Part shown: in pieces, positions 24,978-37,870 of the stretch
Numbering within the stretch: the first letter of the stretch is position 1
Layout of the letters: each line of letters begins with the position of its first letter
From: Didymodactylos carnosus
Lineage: Eukaryota > Rotifera > Eurotatoria > Philodinida > Philodinidae
DNA length: 64,000 bases
Direction: 5' to 3'
Assembly (NCBI GenBank): GCA_905250885.1
Contig: CAJNOQ010000061.1
Coordinates: 22,524 to 86,523, forward strand
Program-made: the position numbers and the translations under genes
The notes under the pieces: model-generated
The model's input: only the letters and a program-made list of their open reading frames with translations
The model's database searches: none
Told to the model about the DNA's origin: nothing

Positions 24978-27669
24978 TCAATGATCACCACAGGCAAATA
25001 CAAAATACCCAAGCGAGAAACCAACTATTAATGCAATAATAAATGCAATAATTATCATTCTTTCTGATAAATTTATACCGAATAATGTTATCAGTTTTTG
25101 TTGTTGTTGATTGTGACCGTGTAATGTAGAATTATCAACTTGATTCATACCATCACCAGCAAAATTCTTACGTGATCGAACATTCATTTTTTCCTAAAAT
25201 TAAAAACGAATAATATTAATATAAACAAATATTCTGACTTCTAAATGTATAAAACACATAGCTTGGGCAATAAACAAAATTATCGTTTGAAAAAAATAGT
25301 TTATTTTAAAAGTACTTGTTTTTAATCGGCGTATGTACATTTCCTATGTCACATGAAAGGTCAGTCGATGTTGTTTACAATGTGTTCTCTACTAGTGATT
25401 GAACTGCAAATAACAGGTGTATGATAGTTTGAGCCGGATAAAACCGCATGCAATTATTTTTTGACTTGGAGAAGCCGTTGATAAACTATAAACTACCGGG
25501 GGCCCCAATAATCATTATTTCCATAACCAAATACTAGTTGACCACTTATATTTATTTCTATGACATTTATACTTGTGGTAAACCATCGTCATATCTATTT
25601 TTTAATAATTGCTATTGCTAGAGTAGCTGAGGCTCGGTTTTCAATATAAATTACAACATCAATGAGATCTGTTACAAAATAGAAATATTATCATAGCAAA
25701 AAAAAAAAAGAGAACGGAAAAGGTAGAAAAGATAGCACTGCAAATTAAACAATACTATTCAATATTAGACAAAGTATTTTGAATTATGATAAATTAATAA
25801 ATTTGTGTAATGATATATTGAAGCAGTTACATTTCAAAGAACAATTTCTTTTACGCAAAAAATTACATATGTACTTAACAATCATTATAGAAAGAAAAAT
25901 AAGCACTTTTGTATGCAGAACATACAGATCAAATATCAAAAAGTATTTACACTTACTTTCAAGTTTTCATTTTCTTCCTTTAAACGATCTAATTCTTGTT
26001 TAAGACGTTGTTTATTCGATTCGTCTCCACCATCCTATGAAAGAAAGAAAAAAATCATTTAGTACTACTATCATTTTCCGTTATTTGAATTAAATAAGAA
26101 AGCAAAAACGAGCTATCATTCTTGCAAAATGCTTTGAGATACAGAAAATACTATTTTAAACTAATGGAAGCAATGCACATAAACTAACGAAGAATTTTAA
26201 GCCTTTGTCTGATATCTGCGTAAGAGTAAATCGAGTAGATATTGAAAATAGAAAAACGAAGCACAAGTCAAACACTTCCCCTTCCAGTGTTTGCAGAATT
26301 AACCCTTAACTTAAAGCTCATGCAATGCAGGAAAAGAGCAATTGAAAGAGACGTTCAATCCACTTTTAACAATATAGAATATGAATGAGCGAACTGCATA
26401 GAAACAAGCACAAACTAGCCATTAAAACAATCTATAGCTCGAAAAACTCCATGAGACAGGTGGTGACTGAATGAAGAGGCCATATTCTGAAACCTGTCGA
26501 TCTCGATGTGTTGTTGCAGATAATGTTTGTTGTTGTTGAAATGGAGTTGTTGATCGTTGATTTGTCGATGTTGCTTCTGTATGATTAGCATTATGATACG
26601 TCTTATCGATCACATGATTTTCAATCTAAACTTTGAACGTAAGTGTGGGAAAAAAACAAGAAATTCATAAAAAATATGCTCATCGTGCAAGAATGTTAGC
26701 TCAATAAAGCGCACAGCAACCAAGTATTAAGCAAAAATAACTGACAATAATTTACATACGGGACGAGATATTTTCTGGAAAAAAGTTACAAACATATGTT
26801 TTAACTATCATACGATGACTCTAATAAACTTACTTGTGACTGAGTATTCAAAACTTTATCGCCATAAGTGGAGCCACTCTAAAGCAAGAGAATAGAAGAG
26901 AATTTTAAAATAAAATATTGTTTAAAAAAACATACAACATCGCCATCAGGATGTCGAAACGAATCGTTTGGTACGTTTCTGTCAGCAACACTTTGATCAT
27001 CAGCAAAGACACATTTCAATTTTGAATCTTGAACATTTAATTTTGGTACATCTTGTTTCCACTACAAATAATAGTAACACTTTGAATTTCGAAACGAAAA
27101 CACAGATCCATGAAGCCCGAAAGTTTTCAAGAGCGAAATCTATTAAGCTAACAAATATTTTTTCTTAGAAGCGATGTTTCGAGCCTTCTTGAATCCTTTT
27201 AGCTACACCTCTATCATGAAATGATGCATACAAAATTGTCAACATCGTCCGTCCATGTAGGCGGTACAGCAACCCATTGAACCATAAATTTATGTTTCGC
27301 ACGTTCGTCATGTTGTCCACCAGCCGATTGAGGTTGTAGCATAACTGACAGAAAAAATAACAATAACATTATTTTAGAATAATTGAAAAGAAGGTCATTC
27401 TTCAGAATTAACCTTGAATATTTGTGCTGGCAGATGGATCTAGAAAGCCACTATTTGGCTTAACACAATATCGTTTCGGTGCTGTTGTTTTAATTTTATA
27501 TGCCAATCGTTCATGGCCTGAGTTTGAAAGTTTCAACATGGTTGTCGACACATTATTAAATGGTCCTAAGAAGCAGAGATAATACATTAAAGAAAAAAAA
27601 CTATAAATAATAGTTTATGTTTATACCTTTAAAAACGAGATCGGTACTTGGATTTAGTTCCAAAGTCAT
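24978..27669 (-). CDS. VAP: VAMP-associated protein (VAP), ER contact-site receptor, 9 exons
   Basis: Exons in gene order: 27669-27627, 27565-27413, 27344-27232, 27061-26936, 26878-26834, 26774-26760, 26625-26494, 26034-25957, 25193-24978. They total 921 bases, 306 residues. VAP is a tail-anchored ER protein whose MSP domain binds FFAT motifs of lipid-transfer proteins at membrane contact sites. The N-terminal MSP domain is clear: LELNPSTDLVFKGPFNNVST, KIKTTAPKRYCVKPNSGFLD, and AKHKFMVQWVAVPP, which contains the Lys and Met of the FFAT-binding face. A Gln/Thr/Asn-rich linker follows, then a coiled coil (KQRLKQELDRLKEENENLK), then a single C-terminal membrane helix (MIIIAFIIALIVGFSLGYFV) with a short GDH end. 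Exon 6 is only 15 bases. All junctions keep frame. Invertebrate VAP33-type ortholog is the best reading. Confidence 0.93.
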
Positions 27670-29808
27670 TGTTCAAATTAATAATAGTGAGAGTATGAGG
27701 AATAATTAAAGCTAACAAATAGAATTTCTTCAAATACAAGCACACACACACGCACACATACACACGTTAATAAATCAATCACTAATAACGATTGATTATC
27801 TTCTGACTATAATTTAGCTATAACGAAAATACAACAAACAAATCTAAAATGAATTTTATAAAAAAAAATTTTACACTCAACGACCTTAATATTTGGCATT
27901 TTTCTCATCTCAACTACACTTGTCTGTGAAGCAGAGAGTTTGACATTGTCAACACTATACTATCATATGTTAAATATCTATACTTGTTACTTTTGATCTA
28001 CGTGTAATTTTTTTTCTTTCGATGACAAACAAAGCAATGAGAGAAAAAGGTTAATTTTTTTTTGATTTTTAAGCAATATACCATAAGTAGATAGATGGCA
28101 GCCATTTTGAATCTACACAACCATTAAGAATCAAAGCCTCTTTTCGTATGGTTATTGAAAAGGAGATGCATAAATTTGACATTTATAAACATTTATTCAC
28201 TTGTATCCAAAAAGAACTCGGTAAAACAAGACAGCATTGGTTTAATCAATCACTTAACTCGCTATCAATGTCTTTCTACCGTCCGGGAGCAGCTAATGCA
28301 GCTAAAGCAGAAAACAGTGTTCTCCGAAGACGATTGGGCGATAGCGTGGAAAAAGAAGTTTTCTCTTGAGGACGATCTCATGGGAGTGTATTAAATGAAG
28401 TCAGAAAAGAGAGAAATCTACGAGAAAACTTCTGTGAAAATCTTATTTTCTTGTTATCTATTGAACAGAGCGAGAAGAATACATGTATAATCAATATGCG
28501 ATATAGAATAGTCAGTCTGATGTTGTATTGTTTTCAAAGAAAGCCATTGTAATATGACTGAGATGGAAAAAATGCACTTATAATAATAATAATTATTTAT
28601 TTTAATCATCGATGAATGAAGAAAAAAATTCATTGCATGATAGTTTTAGAATTAATGTTCTCCCTAGTGAAACGTCTTGTAACCAAGATCTTGACTTGTG
28701 AATTTTTTCAGTAAGATTTTGGTAAAAAAAATGTAAGAATTCAACAAATTTTAAAAAATCAAGATCTTGAACATCTTGTAATTGCTTGACTTCTTGTATC
28801 AAGATCTTGCTTAAGATCTTGAGTGATTGAANAAAAAAAATGTAAGAATTCAACAAATTTTAAAAAATCAAGATCTTGAACATCTTGTAATTGCTTGACT
28901 TCTTGTATCAAGATCTTGCTTAAGATCTTGAGTGATTGAATCTTGTACCTAAATTCTTAAATCATCGTTTTGTTTTACACTCTTATGTAAATATAAGTGA
29001 GAATATTTTCACACTTAGAATAACTTTGAATTTTTTTCCCTCTTAAACGTTGTTTGTTTAAGGAAGAGCCTATCTATGATTCTATATGGTTGTATATGTG
29101 GTGATTATTTGTGATTGTTACAAATGGAAACAAAATGTAAAGAAAATTTTTCACTTAAGACCTTGCAACATCCTGAGTGGATTCTCCATTCGCTCAAGAT
29201 CTTGAAGTCCCTTTTCCCAATATATTGGGTACAGGAAGTTCCACTAGGGCTACTTTCGTTTTTCGTGATCTATTGGAATTGTCGAGATATGCACTATTTT
29301 ACAACGATAAAGGACACTTTTTTGCTAACACTTTTGCTAATAGATTATAAATAAAACGAGAATAAACAATGAACCTATTTAATCCTTGTTTAATTCTAAA
29401 ACTATCATATGATCAATTAATATCATTGTATTAACACAAAAAAATCAACTCGCTATTAAGCTTTTTAAAAACTTAATGATGAGAATTTAAGCTTCAGTAT
29501 TTATTAGCGACGTGGTGTGAACGTGATCCTCTTGTATTAGACAGTTTTCGTCATCTTTTCAAAAAACTGTGACATATATTTTCGTGTACTTTTCAATAAC
29601 TTTGCCAATTTTTTCGTTTTCCTATGGTTGAAGAAAGTATGCCTGTACACATAATCTGTCTTATTTCTTGTACGACTTTGGTTCTTGTTGTTTTAGATAC
29701 ATTGAAGAAAGAAAGACTTTTGAACCGTTTAAATTTATCTCTGTGGTGTATGTTTGAATATAACTTCGGTATTAAAACTAGAGTTTAAGCAGTAAAAACA
29801 AAATAATT
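27670..29808. other. Divergent intergenic region between VAP and the MTHFSD-like gene
   Basis: It should contain both promoters, because the flanking genes diverge. It has a CA-rich run near 27740-27770 and the duplication described separately at 28723-28940. Overlapping open frames at 28148-28394 are shadows of each other and match nothing I know. Confidence 0.5.
28723..28940. repeat. Tandem duplication of about 108 bases joined at an ambiguous base
   Basis: A unit starting with an A run and AATGTAAGAATTCAAC and ending TTGAGTGATTGAA occurs at about 28723-28831 and again at 28833-28940 with no difference that I can see. A single N sits exactly between them at 28832. Each unit carries several copies of the palindrome CAAGATCTTG or close variants, which also occur just outside near 28684. 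The N makes an assembly artefact as likely as a real duplication. Confidence 0.85.
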
Positions 29809-32368
29809 ATGCGTGTAGTAGTATTACCCGTTTGTTTATTGGAATCTTATCCTCACATCTTGTTAAAATATGATTTTCGTTTGAAACAACAATCTCAGGC
29901 CCAAACACAACAGTCATCTCAGCAAACACCATCAACACAACACCATCAACAACAAACAACACCGTCAATATCATCTTTACAAGATCAATATTTTTTAACA
30001 CCATATAGTTCGCCAATAGGCGTTGAAGGTTCAGTAAAAACTGTATGTAATATTATTAGACGTTCACCAGTTCTTCGAAAGTTATTTGATGTTAAAGATG
30101 AAGAAGAAGAAAATCTTGAAACTAAAGTAAGATTTACTTTTATTCATAATTTATTAGTTTGATGAAAAGGAATATTGTGTGTCAGATATAGTATCTGTTG
30201 ATAATTTAATATTACTTTTTTTAATCAAAAATCTTTATTAGTATTTAATTCTTTCGCAAGAAACTTCATTAAGTCTCAAGAAGATGTATAATAATTGATG
30301 AGATTTGTGAAACATCTTATTTCATTTAGATTGACTTCAAAGGCCATTGTCGTTTTATTGCATTTGGACCTGAAACGGGTAGGTTTCTTTATTACAGTAA
30401 CTTTTCTTTTTAGTATTTTAATTTGATTCCTTACTATTCTAGATATATGTATATGTGCCTTATTAGTCGATCATATATCGTCTCTGGAATTAAATTATAT
30501 TAATATGCCCGAACCGCCATTATCTCGTCAACAATCAAAAATCAGTTATAATCACTCTGTTTCTTCAACTTCAATATTATCATCACCCTTATTAGCTGCT
30601 GGTGATTCGCCAACACCATCTGTTGTTCAACGTGATCTTGTTCACTTATGGATATCGATTCGTGATATACGTCATAAACTAATTCATATTGATCGTGTTC
30701 TAAAACAACCAGGTAAATATTCTCGCCTACTCATATCATTTCAGAATTAATGTCTTGTCTTATTCTAGGCATTTTATCAAAATTAACACACGTTGAAAGT
30801 TGGGTTTCGTCTTATAATGAAAAAGATGGTTCATCTCCTTTACAAACTCCAACGACACCAAAAAATGGCGAATTGAACATTCCACCATCACCGCTACCTT
30901 CGCTAACTACATTAACAATACATCATGATGAAAATAGTAAACAAACATTGTCATCAACATCAAATTCTTTGACAGCATTAACAACAACAACACCCCAACA
31001 ATCGCTACCCTCATTACCTACACGTTTGGTGAAAGCTCGTGCTCGTACACTTGTATGGGATGTAATGGAACTAAAAAATGAAGTTCTATATCCTCATCCA
31101 GGTTGGTACATGACTTTGTCTTGTGTAATTATTTACAACAACATTTTGTAAATTAAGGGGCAAAGTTAAAAATAGCAATTTAAGAATAGTTACGGCTAAC
31201 ATGTTAAGAATTTTAATAAAAATTAAAACCAATAATCAAAAGTGCAATTCGAGATTTCGACCTGTTGAGACGGTCTAGATGTAAATGAAAAAAAGACGAG
31301 AAAAAACATTAGATACATATAGTCAGCTGTACTGTGTTCATTTTTATGTAACATTCTGAACGAAGAGCAAGTTGAAAATGACCGTATCAATAGACCGAAA
31401 CAGCGAATTGTAATTTTAATTGTTAGTTTTAATTTTTATTAAAATTCTTAACGTATTAGCTACAACTATTCTTAAATTTGTAATTATTCACTTTCTACAA
31501 TATATTTGATCTATATTTAGTTCACGGTCGAATACCAAATTTTCGTAATAATCCAGATTGTTCAGCAAATTTAGCTCAACTAGAGGAATTTCAACGAAGT
31601 CGTGTTATTCAAATATGTCCGAGTTTAGCTCAAGAACATTTACGTTTATTTTCATTAGCAGAAGGAAAAGTATTATTAACACCATCTCCATCGATTGATG
31701 TTGCATTATTTTATAAATTAGATCCAAAATTTTTGAATATGCATGAGTTATCGCGTGCTGCCACAAAATCTGGTCTGTATTATTTTGAATTTGTTTAAGA
31801 ATTGAGAATAAAAAACTCTTTCTTATTGTAGGTACAGCTGCATTGGGAACAGTTGTCAATTTAAGTGCGGTGGGAAATATACATGTTGATATTGTCGTTG
31901 TAGCATCTGTTGTTGTTAATCCAATCACGGGTGCTCGTCTGGGAAAAGGCAAAGGTTATGGTGATTTAGAATATGCAATTATGCATCAGTTAGGTAAATA
32001 CTTGTCCTTGTTAGATATTTTGAAGGTTAAAGAGTTCAACTGATGAAGAATCGTGGAATATTTTCCAAAATTTTGTTTTCCCTTTGTTTTTAGGAGCATG
32101 TGATGAATCAACAATTGTTATTACAACTGTCCATGAAACCCAATTATTAGACGATTTACCATCATCGGTTATGACTGATCATGATCTACCTGTTAATGTC
32201 ATCATAACACCACAACGCATTATTTATACTCAAAATAAATTTCAACGTCCTAGTAAAATAAACTGGGATGAAATTGATAATGATACAATTTTAAATTTAC
32301 CGGTATTAAAAGAATTTAAACGTTTACAAGAACATCAACAAATTCAACAGCAAATGGTTCTAGTCTAA
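29809..32368 (+). CDS. MTHFSD: MTHFSD-like protein (5-formyl-THF cyclo-ligase domain), 7 exons
   Basis: Exons: 29809-30126, 30330-30378, 30443-30712, 30769-31101, 31521-31772, 31832-31993, 32094-32368, giving about 430 residues. The C-terminal 230 residues match the methenyltetrahydrofolate synthetase domain family: VWDVMELKNEVLYPHPVHGR, IPNFRNN, VLLTPSP, the glycine-rich GARLGKGKGYGDLEYAIMHQ typical of the 5-formyl-THF cyclo-ligase fold, VITTVHE and VNVIITPQRIIYT. Vertebrate MTHFSD proteins often add a C-terminal RRM; none is seen, and the protein ends soon after INWDEI. The N-terminal half (Gln/Thr-rich segment, VKTVCNIIRRSPVLRKLFDV, RDLVHLWISIRDIRHKLIHI) is not recognised. It is joined only by splice phase, so the true start may differ or two genes may be merged. 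Whether it has enzyme activity is unknown. Confidence 0.8.
31178..31478. mobile_element. MITE in intron 4 of the MTHFSD-like gene
   Basis: Inverted arms of about 85-95 bases: AATTTAAGAATAGTT near 31178 and its complement AACTATTCTTAAATT ending at 31478, with GTTAAGAATTTTAATAAAA and its complement inside. The short centre has no coding capacity. The target duplication is not obvious. Confidence 0.7.
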
Positions 32369-35300
32369 AATTCTATATATCAATTACACACGCATACACA
32401 CGCTCTTTCACACATATTTTACTTTGGTGCTTTATTTTTCTCTATTTTCTTATGATATTACTTACTATAGGACTTATCTTTTAACTTGTTTTTGTTGTGT
32501 TATTTTGCCACATTTTTTTTTTTCTCAACTAGTTAATACCGGTGAAACTGTCTAAACGGTGCTTCTGTTAAATGTGTATCATTCTGTCTGTTTCTCACTT
32601 ACTGAAAAAGAAATTCTTTTTGGTCTTTTATTTTTATCCTTAGTTAAGATTGTGATACAGGCCTATTTATTCACTGTTTTAGTTAAATCTGTAGAAGAGA
32701 TGAAGATTTGATAATGGGACGATAGTTATTGTTTTTTTCATGTTACTTCTCATTTCATTGGTGCTGATATTGTTTGTCTTCTACGAGATCATCTACTTTT
32801 ATTTCACGAGAATGTATCTTATATATTTTTGGTGCTGTTTTTTTTTCTTCTTTTTTTTTTTACATTCAAAACGATCAGATAATAGTCCAAACATATTTTT
32901 GTGTGTAATAAATTTTTGTTGGTTAATACAGAGCATTCAGAACGCTCTTTTTTCATGCTCAATTAAAGATAAAAAGAAACCTCAGAGAGATTACTGCACC
33001 CGTGATAACGTTATCGCTTTCTGCTTTAACAAAAAAGGGTTTTCGACTGGTTCGATCAATACTGTGAAGATCCAAAAATCACAGATAATTAAAACGACTG
33101 AGTCTTCGATAATTGTTCATTTTTTTTTGTGTTGTTGTGGACTTTTATTTATTTTTTTCTTCTTTATTTGTGAAAAACTGTTGTTCGTTTTCTTTTTTTT
33201 GTTCTTTTCTTTCGTGTCTTATTTACCTACTAGTGTGTTAGAAGAACATGACATGCATCATCTTTTAATTCTGAGTGCCATGAAATCAACCATGTTGAGG
33301 CTCAGTTGTCAGATGACGTGGGTGTCTTTTTTTTTTTCGTTTCTTATTCGATTGATTTAAAAATGAAAATATAAACAGTTTCTTTTGAGTTGTTGATGAG
33401 ATTCACCATCATTTCGAAATAAAAACAAGATATAATTAGAGATGACTCTTTTTTGTTTAGAGGAAATGTCAGTGACTATTTTATAGTTTCACATACACAA
33501 TCCTCTACACATGTTCGAGTTGTAAACGTGCATTTATTTAATCAGTATCGTAGTCATCAGTATACGTGAGAATAAATATTAAAAACTGTATTACGTGCTG
33601 ATTTTAGTTAATTTAAAAAACTAGTTAATTATAAACAATATCTAAAAGAATGTTAAACGATTTTCTAGTATGATTGAGCCTGTTTTTCTTTCCGTATCAA
33701 TCAAATTATTACAGTCAAGATAAATTACAATTGAATGATAATAAGAAAAAGCGATGTTTTTTTGAATATATTGTTTAAATTTTTCTTATGGAAATTAATA
33801 TAATGGTTTGATTAATCAAAAAATTCGATGATATGAGCTCAATAAATAGTTCAGATCATTTTTAATCGAAATAATTGGTTTATTGGTTGTTGTTTTGAAA
33901 AACAGTCTATTGATTATCATTCAAGCATAAAAAATATTAAATGTAATACATAACTGGGATTATATTTTACTATGCAGATAAGTATCGTTTTTTATCATTT
34001 CTTTTCCCATCGTATTAAAAGTAATAACAGAAATATACATACTAATATAACGTTTATTCTAACAACGATAAAATGAGAGACCAGTTTTATCGCTTATATA
34101 AAACAGTTTCATTTACTTTTTTGGTGATACAGCTAACTCTCAATGATACGTGGTACGAGTCGACACTTGTTTTGACTAGATATAAATCTATACGTCTTAT
34201 TTTTAATTGATTTAATATCATTTTTTTCTATCTATCCCGAGTCAATAATATGTTTTTTTTCGGTATTTGGCATTCTGTATAGTCGAATGCATAACAAATG
34301 GGGGAGCATTAAGAAAAATAGCAAGATGAGTGCACATTTTTCTTTTCAATAACTATAAATAGAAATAAAAAAATTTATATGATTTCATTTGTGCAATAAC
34401 GCTAAAAAGAGGTTTTAATAATAATGATTATACCAGTGAATAATCGTACGAGTAAAAATATAAGCGGATAACTTGCGACAGGTAAACAGTGAAGAAGATA
34501 CACTCTCAAAAGAAAAAAAGATTCCATTTAACTAGTTATACGACTTTCTCTCAAGGTATTAGGTTTACTACGTAAATTCGTCTGAAAGTAGTCTCTATAT
34601 GCATTGGGAATGTCTAATTAAGAATTCCCTCCCAGCTTTTTTTTGCTTTACATTCGATTTTGAAAAAAATTTCATCTCTTCATCTGTAAGTCATCTCGAA
34701 TTATTGCCCAGTGCGGTATTTTTTGACTAGATATCTCAAACCAATGCATTGTTATCAAAATGGTAGGAGTCATAAACACAAACACGAAAACGCGAATTTT
34801 AAAATTTTAATAAAATAGGGAAAATATGCCGGATTAAATTGTTGTTTAAAAGTATGTTTTGTTCTAAAACACCGCATTTGTTTAAGACTCGACCTTTTGA
34901 AATATGCCGCACTGGATGGCAAAACACGAATCAAAAGACACTCTTCAAATATTTCCAAGGGATTTTTACATATAAAGCATTAGAAATGTTGAAACAGTGT
35001 GGTCCACGCATCACCTTACTCACAGTCACAACCACCATCACGCTCATCCGTCAGTAGTAAAATCAACAGAAGTTGTGTACTTAGCGTCATTGTATCGTAG
35101 CGTCACCCACGTCCTAAAGTCGATATACCTCATAGGCGGTGGAACCACTAGGCTGGGTAAGGCTCAAGTCTTACCCGAATTTGGCGCAATTAGACTGAGC
35201 CTTACCCCATTTCACTATTGGATACGAATATTTACACATTTTGTGTTTATGTTGATCCCCAGTGACTATTTTCTAGCTGAAGAAATTCATTTTACTCAGT

Positions 35301-37870
35301 TTTGTATCAAGATGAGATTAGGTCTGGCTCAGCGGCAGCTCTGGACCTTTGAGCACCACCATCTAGATTTTTATAAACGCTTTCTATTCAATATTAGGAC
35401 TGTATATTTTTCAAAGAAAAAGAAGCTTATAAAAAACGTGACTTACTAAGAAAGAACCTAAGAACAGAGAATAAAATAGGCGATAACCGTTGTAGGAAAT
35501 GTAGTTGGAACTGAATCGAGTCCAACCCATTTAGCTTTCTTGCTCCTAGCAGATGATAACAAGATTCCTGCATAAAATCTTTTGATACCTTCAGTTGCTG
35601 TGAACTTTTCACTGCCTTCGGCTGTGTGCTTTTAAAGACAAATGAGATTTATCCTCAAGAAAACAGCTTAAAAAGAGTTAGATTTCTAAATCTTATCCTG
35701 GCCGTTCACTACTGAGACTGAGCCTCACCTAATGCTATTTCCTAGTTACATCACTAATTTTACTAGAGAAAACGTGTTTGAATTCGCACCGCTTTTGAAG
35801 CAAATAGCACAAAAAGGCGCCTTTTAGGCTGAGAAGTTTTATTTCTTCTACTAGAAATCATTATCATATTCACCTCTGCTTTTTATTAATAACCAAAAAT
35901 ATGGGAAATGTCGCAGAGGAATGCCTTAAATTGAGATTTAGCCGATTTGAAATCGTTCCGCCGCCTCTGATATACCTCAGACTTCTATTTCATATTCTCT
36001 AACAATATTGGTGTTGCGGAAGTTTTATGCATGACAGAGCACCCCTACCATTCGAATTTGATAGAGTAAAAGTCAAACCACTAGTACACTACTAAATTTG
36101 TTCATGTTTAGCTTTGTCAGGAGTATAATTGTGGTTATAAAAACTCTGCTAAAGGTTTCCAAAAATGTCTAAGTTCTGTCAATGAATAGATATATGTTTT
36201 CATTTTATAGTACAGTAATTTCTGACTAATCAGTGAGCACACTTTTTTCTTTCTGTAAAACTTGCCATCGGAAAAGTGAGTAACCATGCCATCCACTTTT
36301 CTGTATTTTACATCCGGTAAAGCGGATGAATTTTCTTTATTTATCACTCACTCATCACCCACTTTACCAGATCACAATATTGGACAGTTCTAATATGAAC
36401 TCGACACCTACATATACCATCGATCAAGGCGTTTTTTGAACTTCTTTATTAGTTTTTAAGGTGCATTTTAACTTGGAAATCCGAAACTGTAAACTTTTGA
36501 CACCTGACGAATCTCTATTTTAATTGTAAGCAAATTCCTAAAATTGCCTCAAAAATTACGTTTAAGTTTGATCTTTTAAACAAAAAAGTTTAGTATGATA
36601 CATTAAATACTGTGTGAGAAGTATTAAGATTTGCTGAGTTGATCTACACTATTTTGTATGGTTTAGGCTTAGATATTTTGTATGAGGAGGCTGTCAATGG
36701 ACGCGGTTTGTTTATACCAATACGACAACGTCTACACTATCATTACCCAGATGCCCATGATGCTGTTTCCAGTTCTTATGATCTAGTCTAGTTACTAAGA
36801 TACACTGTTCTACACTGTAAGAAGCGACCTCTGCAGTATAGAATGGTGTATCTCGTTGTTCAAATCCGAAACTTTCAATCCCATGAATTTGTGTTGTAGA
36901 AATCGAAAAAAACACATGAAATCTGCTAATGTTTCGATGAGATATCGCGCCCTGTAAACGTGAAAACTGTTAACACTCATCGTTTTTTGCCTTTCAGTTT
37001 GATTTTATCATGAATCCCGGCGTAAAAACAAGCATTGAACTGTTTATACTTAAAACTAAGATTCACATCAGTCGTTAACTGTCTGTTAGTATGCCATTTT
37101 GGAGCTGGTAAAATATCAGAAAAAACTACAGCTACAACACGGAAGTCAGTTGCGAACATAATGCTGTTAAAAAATTTTAAAAAATGGTGATTTTATTTAT
37201 GATTTATATAAAAAAGTAAAGAAATGATCGTCATGAAAAAATCTCAAAATTTTCAACGGGTAGGATGAAGGCTCTAAGATTGCCTGAAACTACAGGTCAA
37301 GGATCCAGAAACAGCTAGCCTGCACATCTCTGGTCCTAAGGAACCCAAAATATTGAAATTTTGTAAATTCAGTTTTTGTGAGATTACTAGCTAGAACAAA
37401 ACTGACTTCGGCAGATGTTCAAACAATAGGTTGTTAACAGGTGGTAATAACGGTCTTAAGACGAAAATACCATAAAATGTCCACATTTTGATCGTAATAA
37501 AACCGTTACTTTTCGGCATTAAAACGGTCCCAGTTTAAATGCATAAAAACGGTCAAAAAAATTGTCTCGGTGATCTAAACATGTCCATTTATCAAACATT
37601 GGATGGGTTATTAATGGATGTTTAATAAAAAATTAATTACACCGTTTTCGACGTCCTGAGTAGAATTTCATTATTCTATCCAGATGACTTCTTTTGCCTT
37701 CTATAGTCTGCATGAAAAATAAGCAAGTTTTGCATTAGATTTTTCTTTTCTGTCTTGTCAAAGTAGACATAGTCATTCAACTTTCAAAACCTTCATATAT
37801 TACTGTGAAGTTTGTTTTATTTTTATCTAAAGTGAAACTTTGTTTTTAATACAATTCTGTTGTCTAGTTC
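32369..37870. other. Intergenic region of 5.5 kb with no supported gene
   Basis: The MTHFSD-like gene and the copper monooxygenase gene converge across it. The 206-codon open frame at 32740-33360 is dominated by Phe/Leu/Ile from T-rich runs and looks fortuitous. A minus-strand pair of open stretches at 37159-36977 and about 36940-36712 has a more protein-like composition but no family I recognise. The rest is AT-rich with no clear repeat. Confidence 0.5.
36712..37159 (-). other. Unrecognised protein-like open stretches
   Basis: The minus-strand frame from 37159 begins MFATDFRVVAVVFSDILPAP and stays open to 36977. A second frame begins near 36953, after a CAG, and reads ..HVFFSISTTQIHGIESFGFE.. 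to a stop at 36712. Their composition is less biased than nearby chance frames. Only about 25 bases separate them, which is too short for an ordinary intron, and no clean donor joins them. It may be a decayed exon fragment. No function is proposed. Confidence 0.2.

Noticed and set aside
32740-33360. A 206-codon plus-strand open frame, one of the longest in the window
   Set aside because: It is made of T-rich runs giving Phe/Leu/Ile/Cys, has no family resemblance, no splice partners and no conserved motif. It follows the 3' end of the MTHFSD-like gene and is probably untranslated or intergenic.
34997-35449. A 150-codon plus-strand frame with a His-rich start
   Set aside because: No recognisable domain, no signal peptide and no supporting exon structure. 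The His run comes from a short CAY-rich patch.
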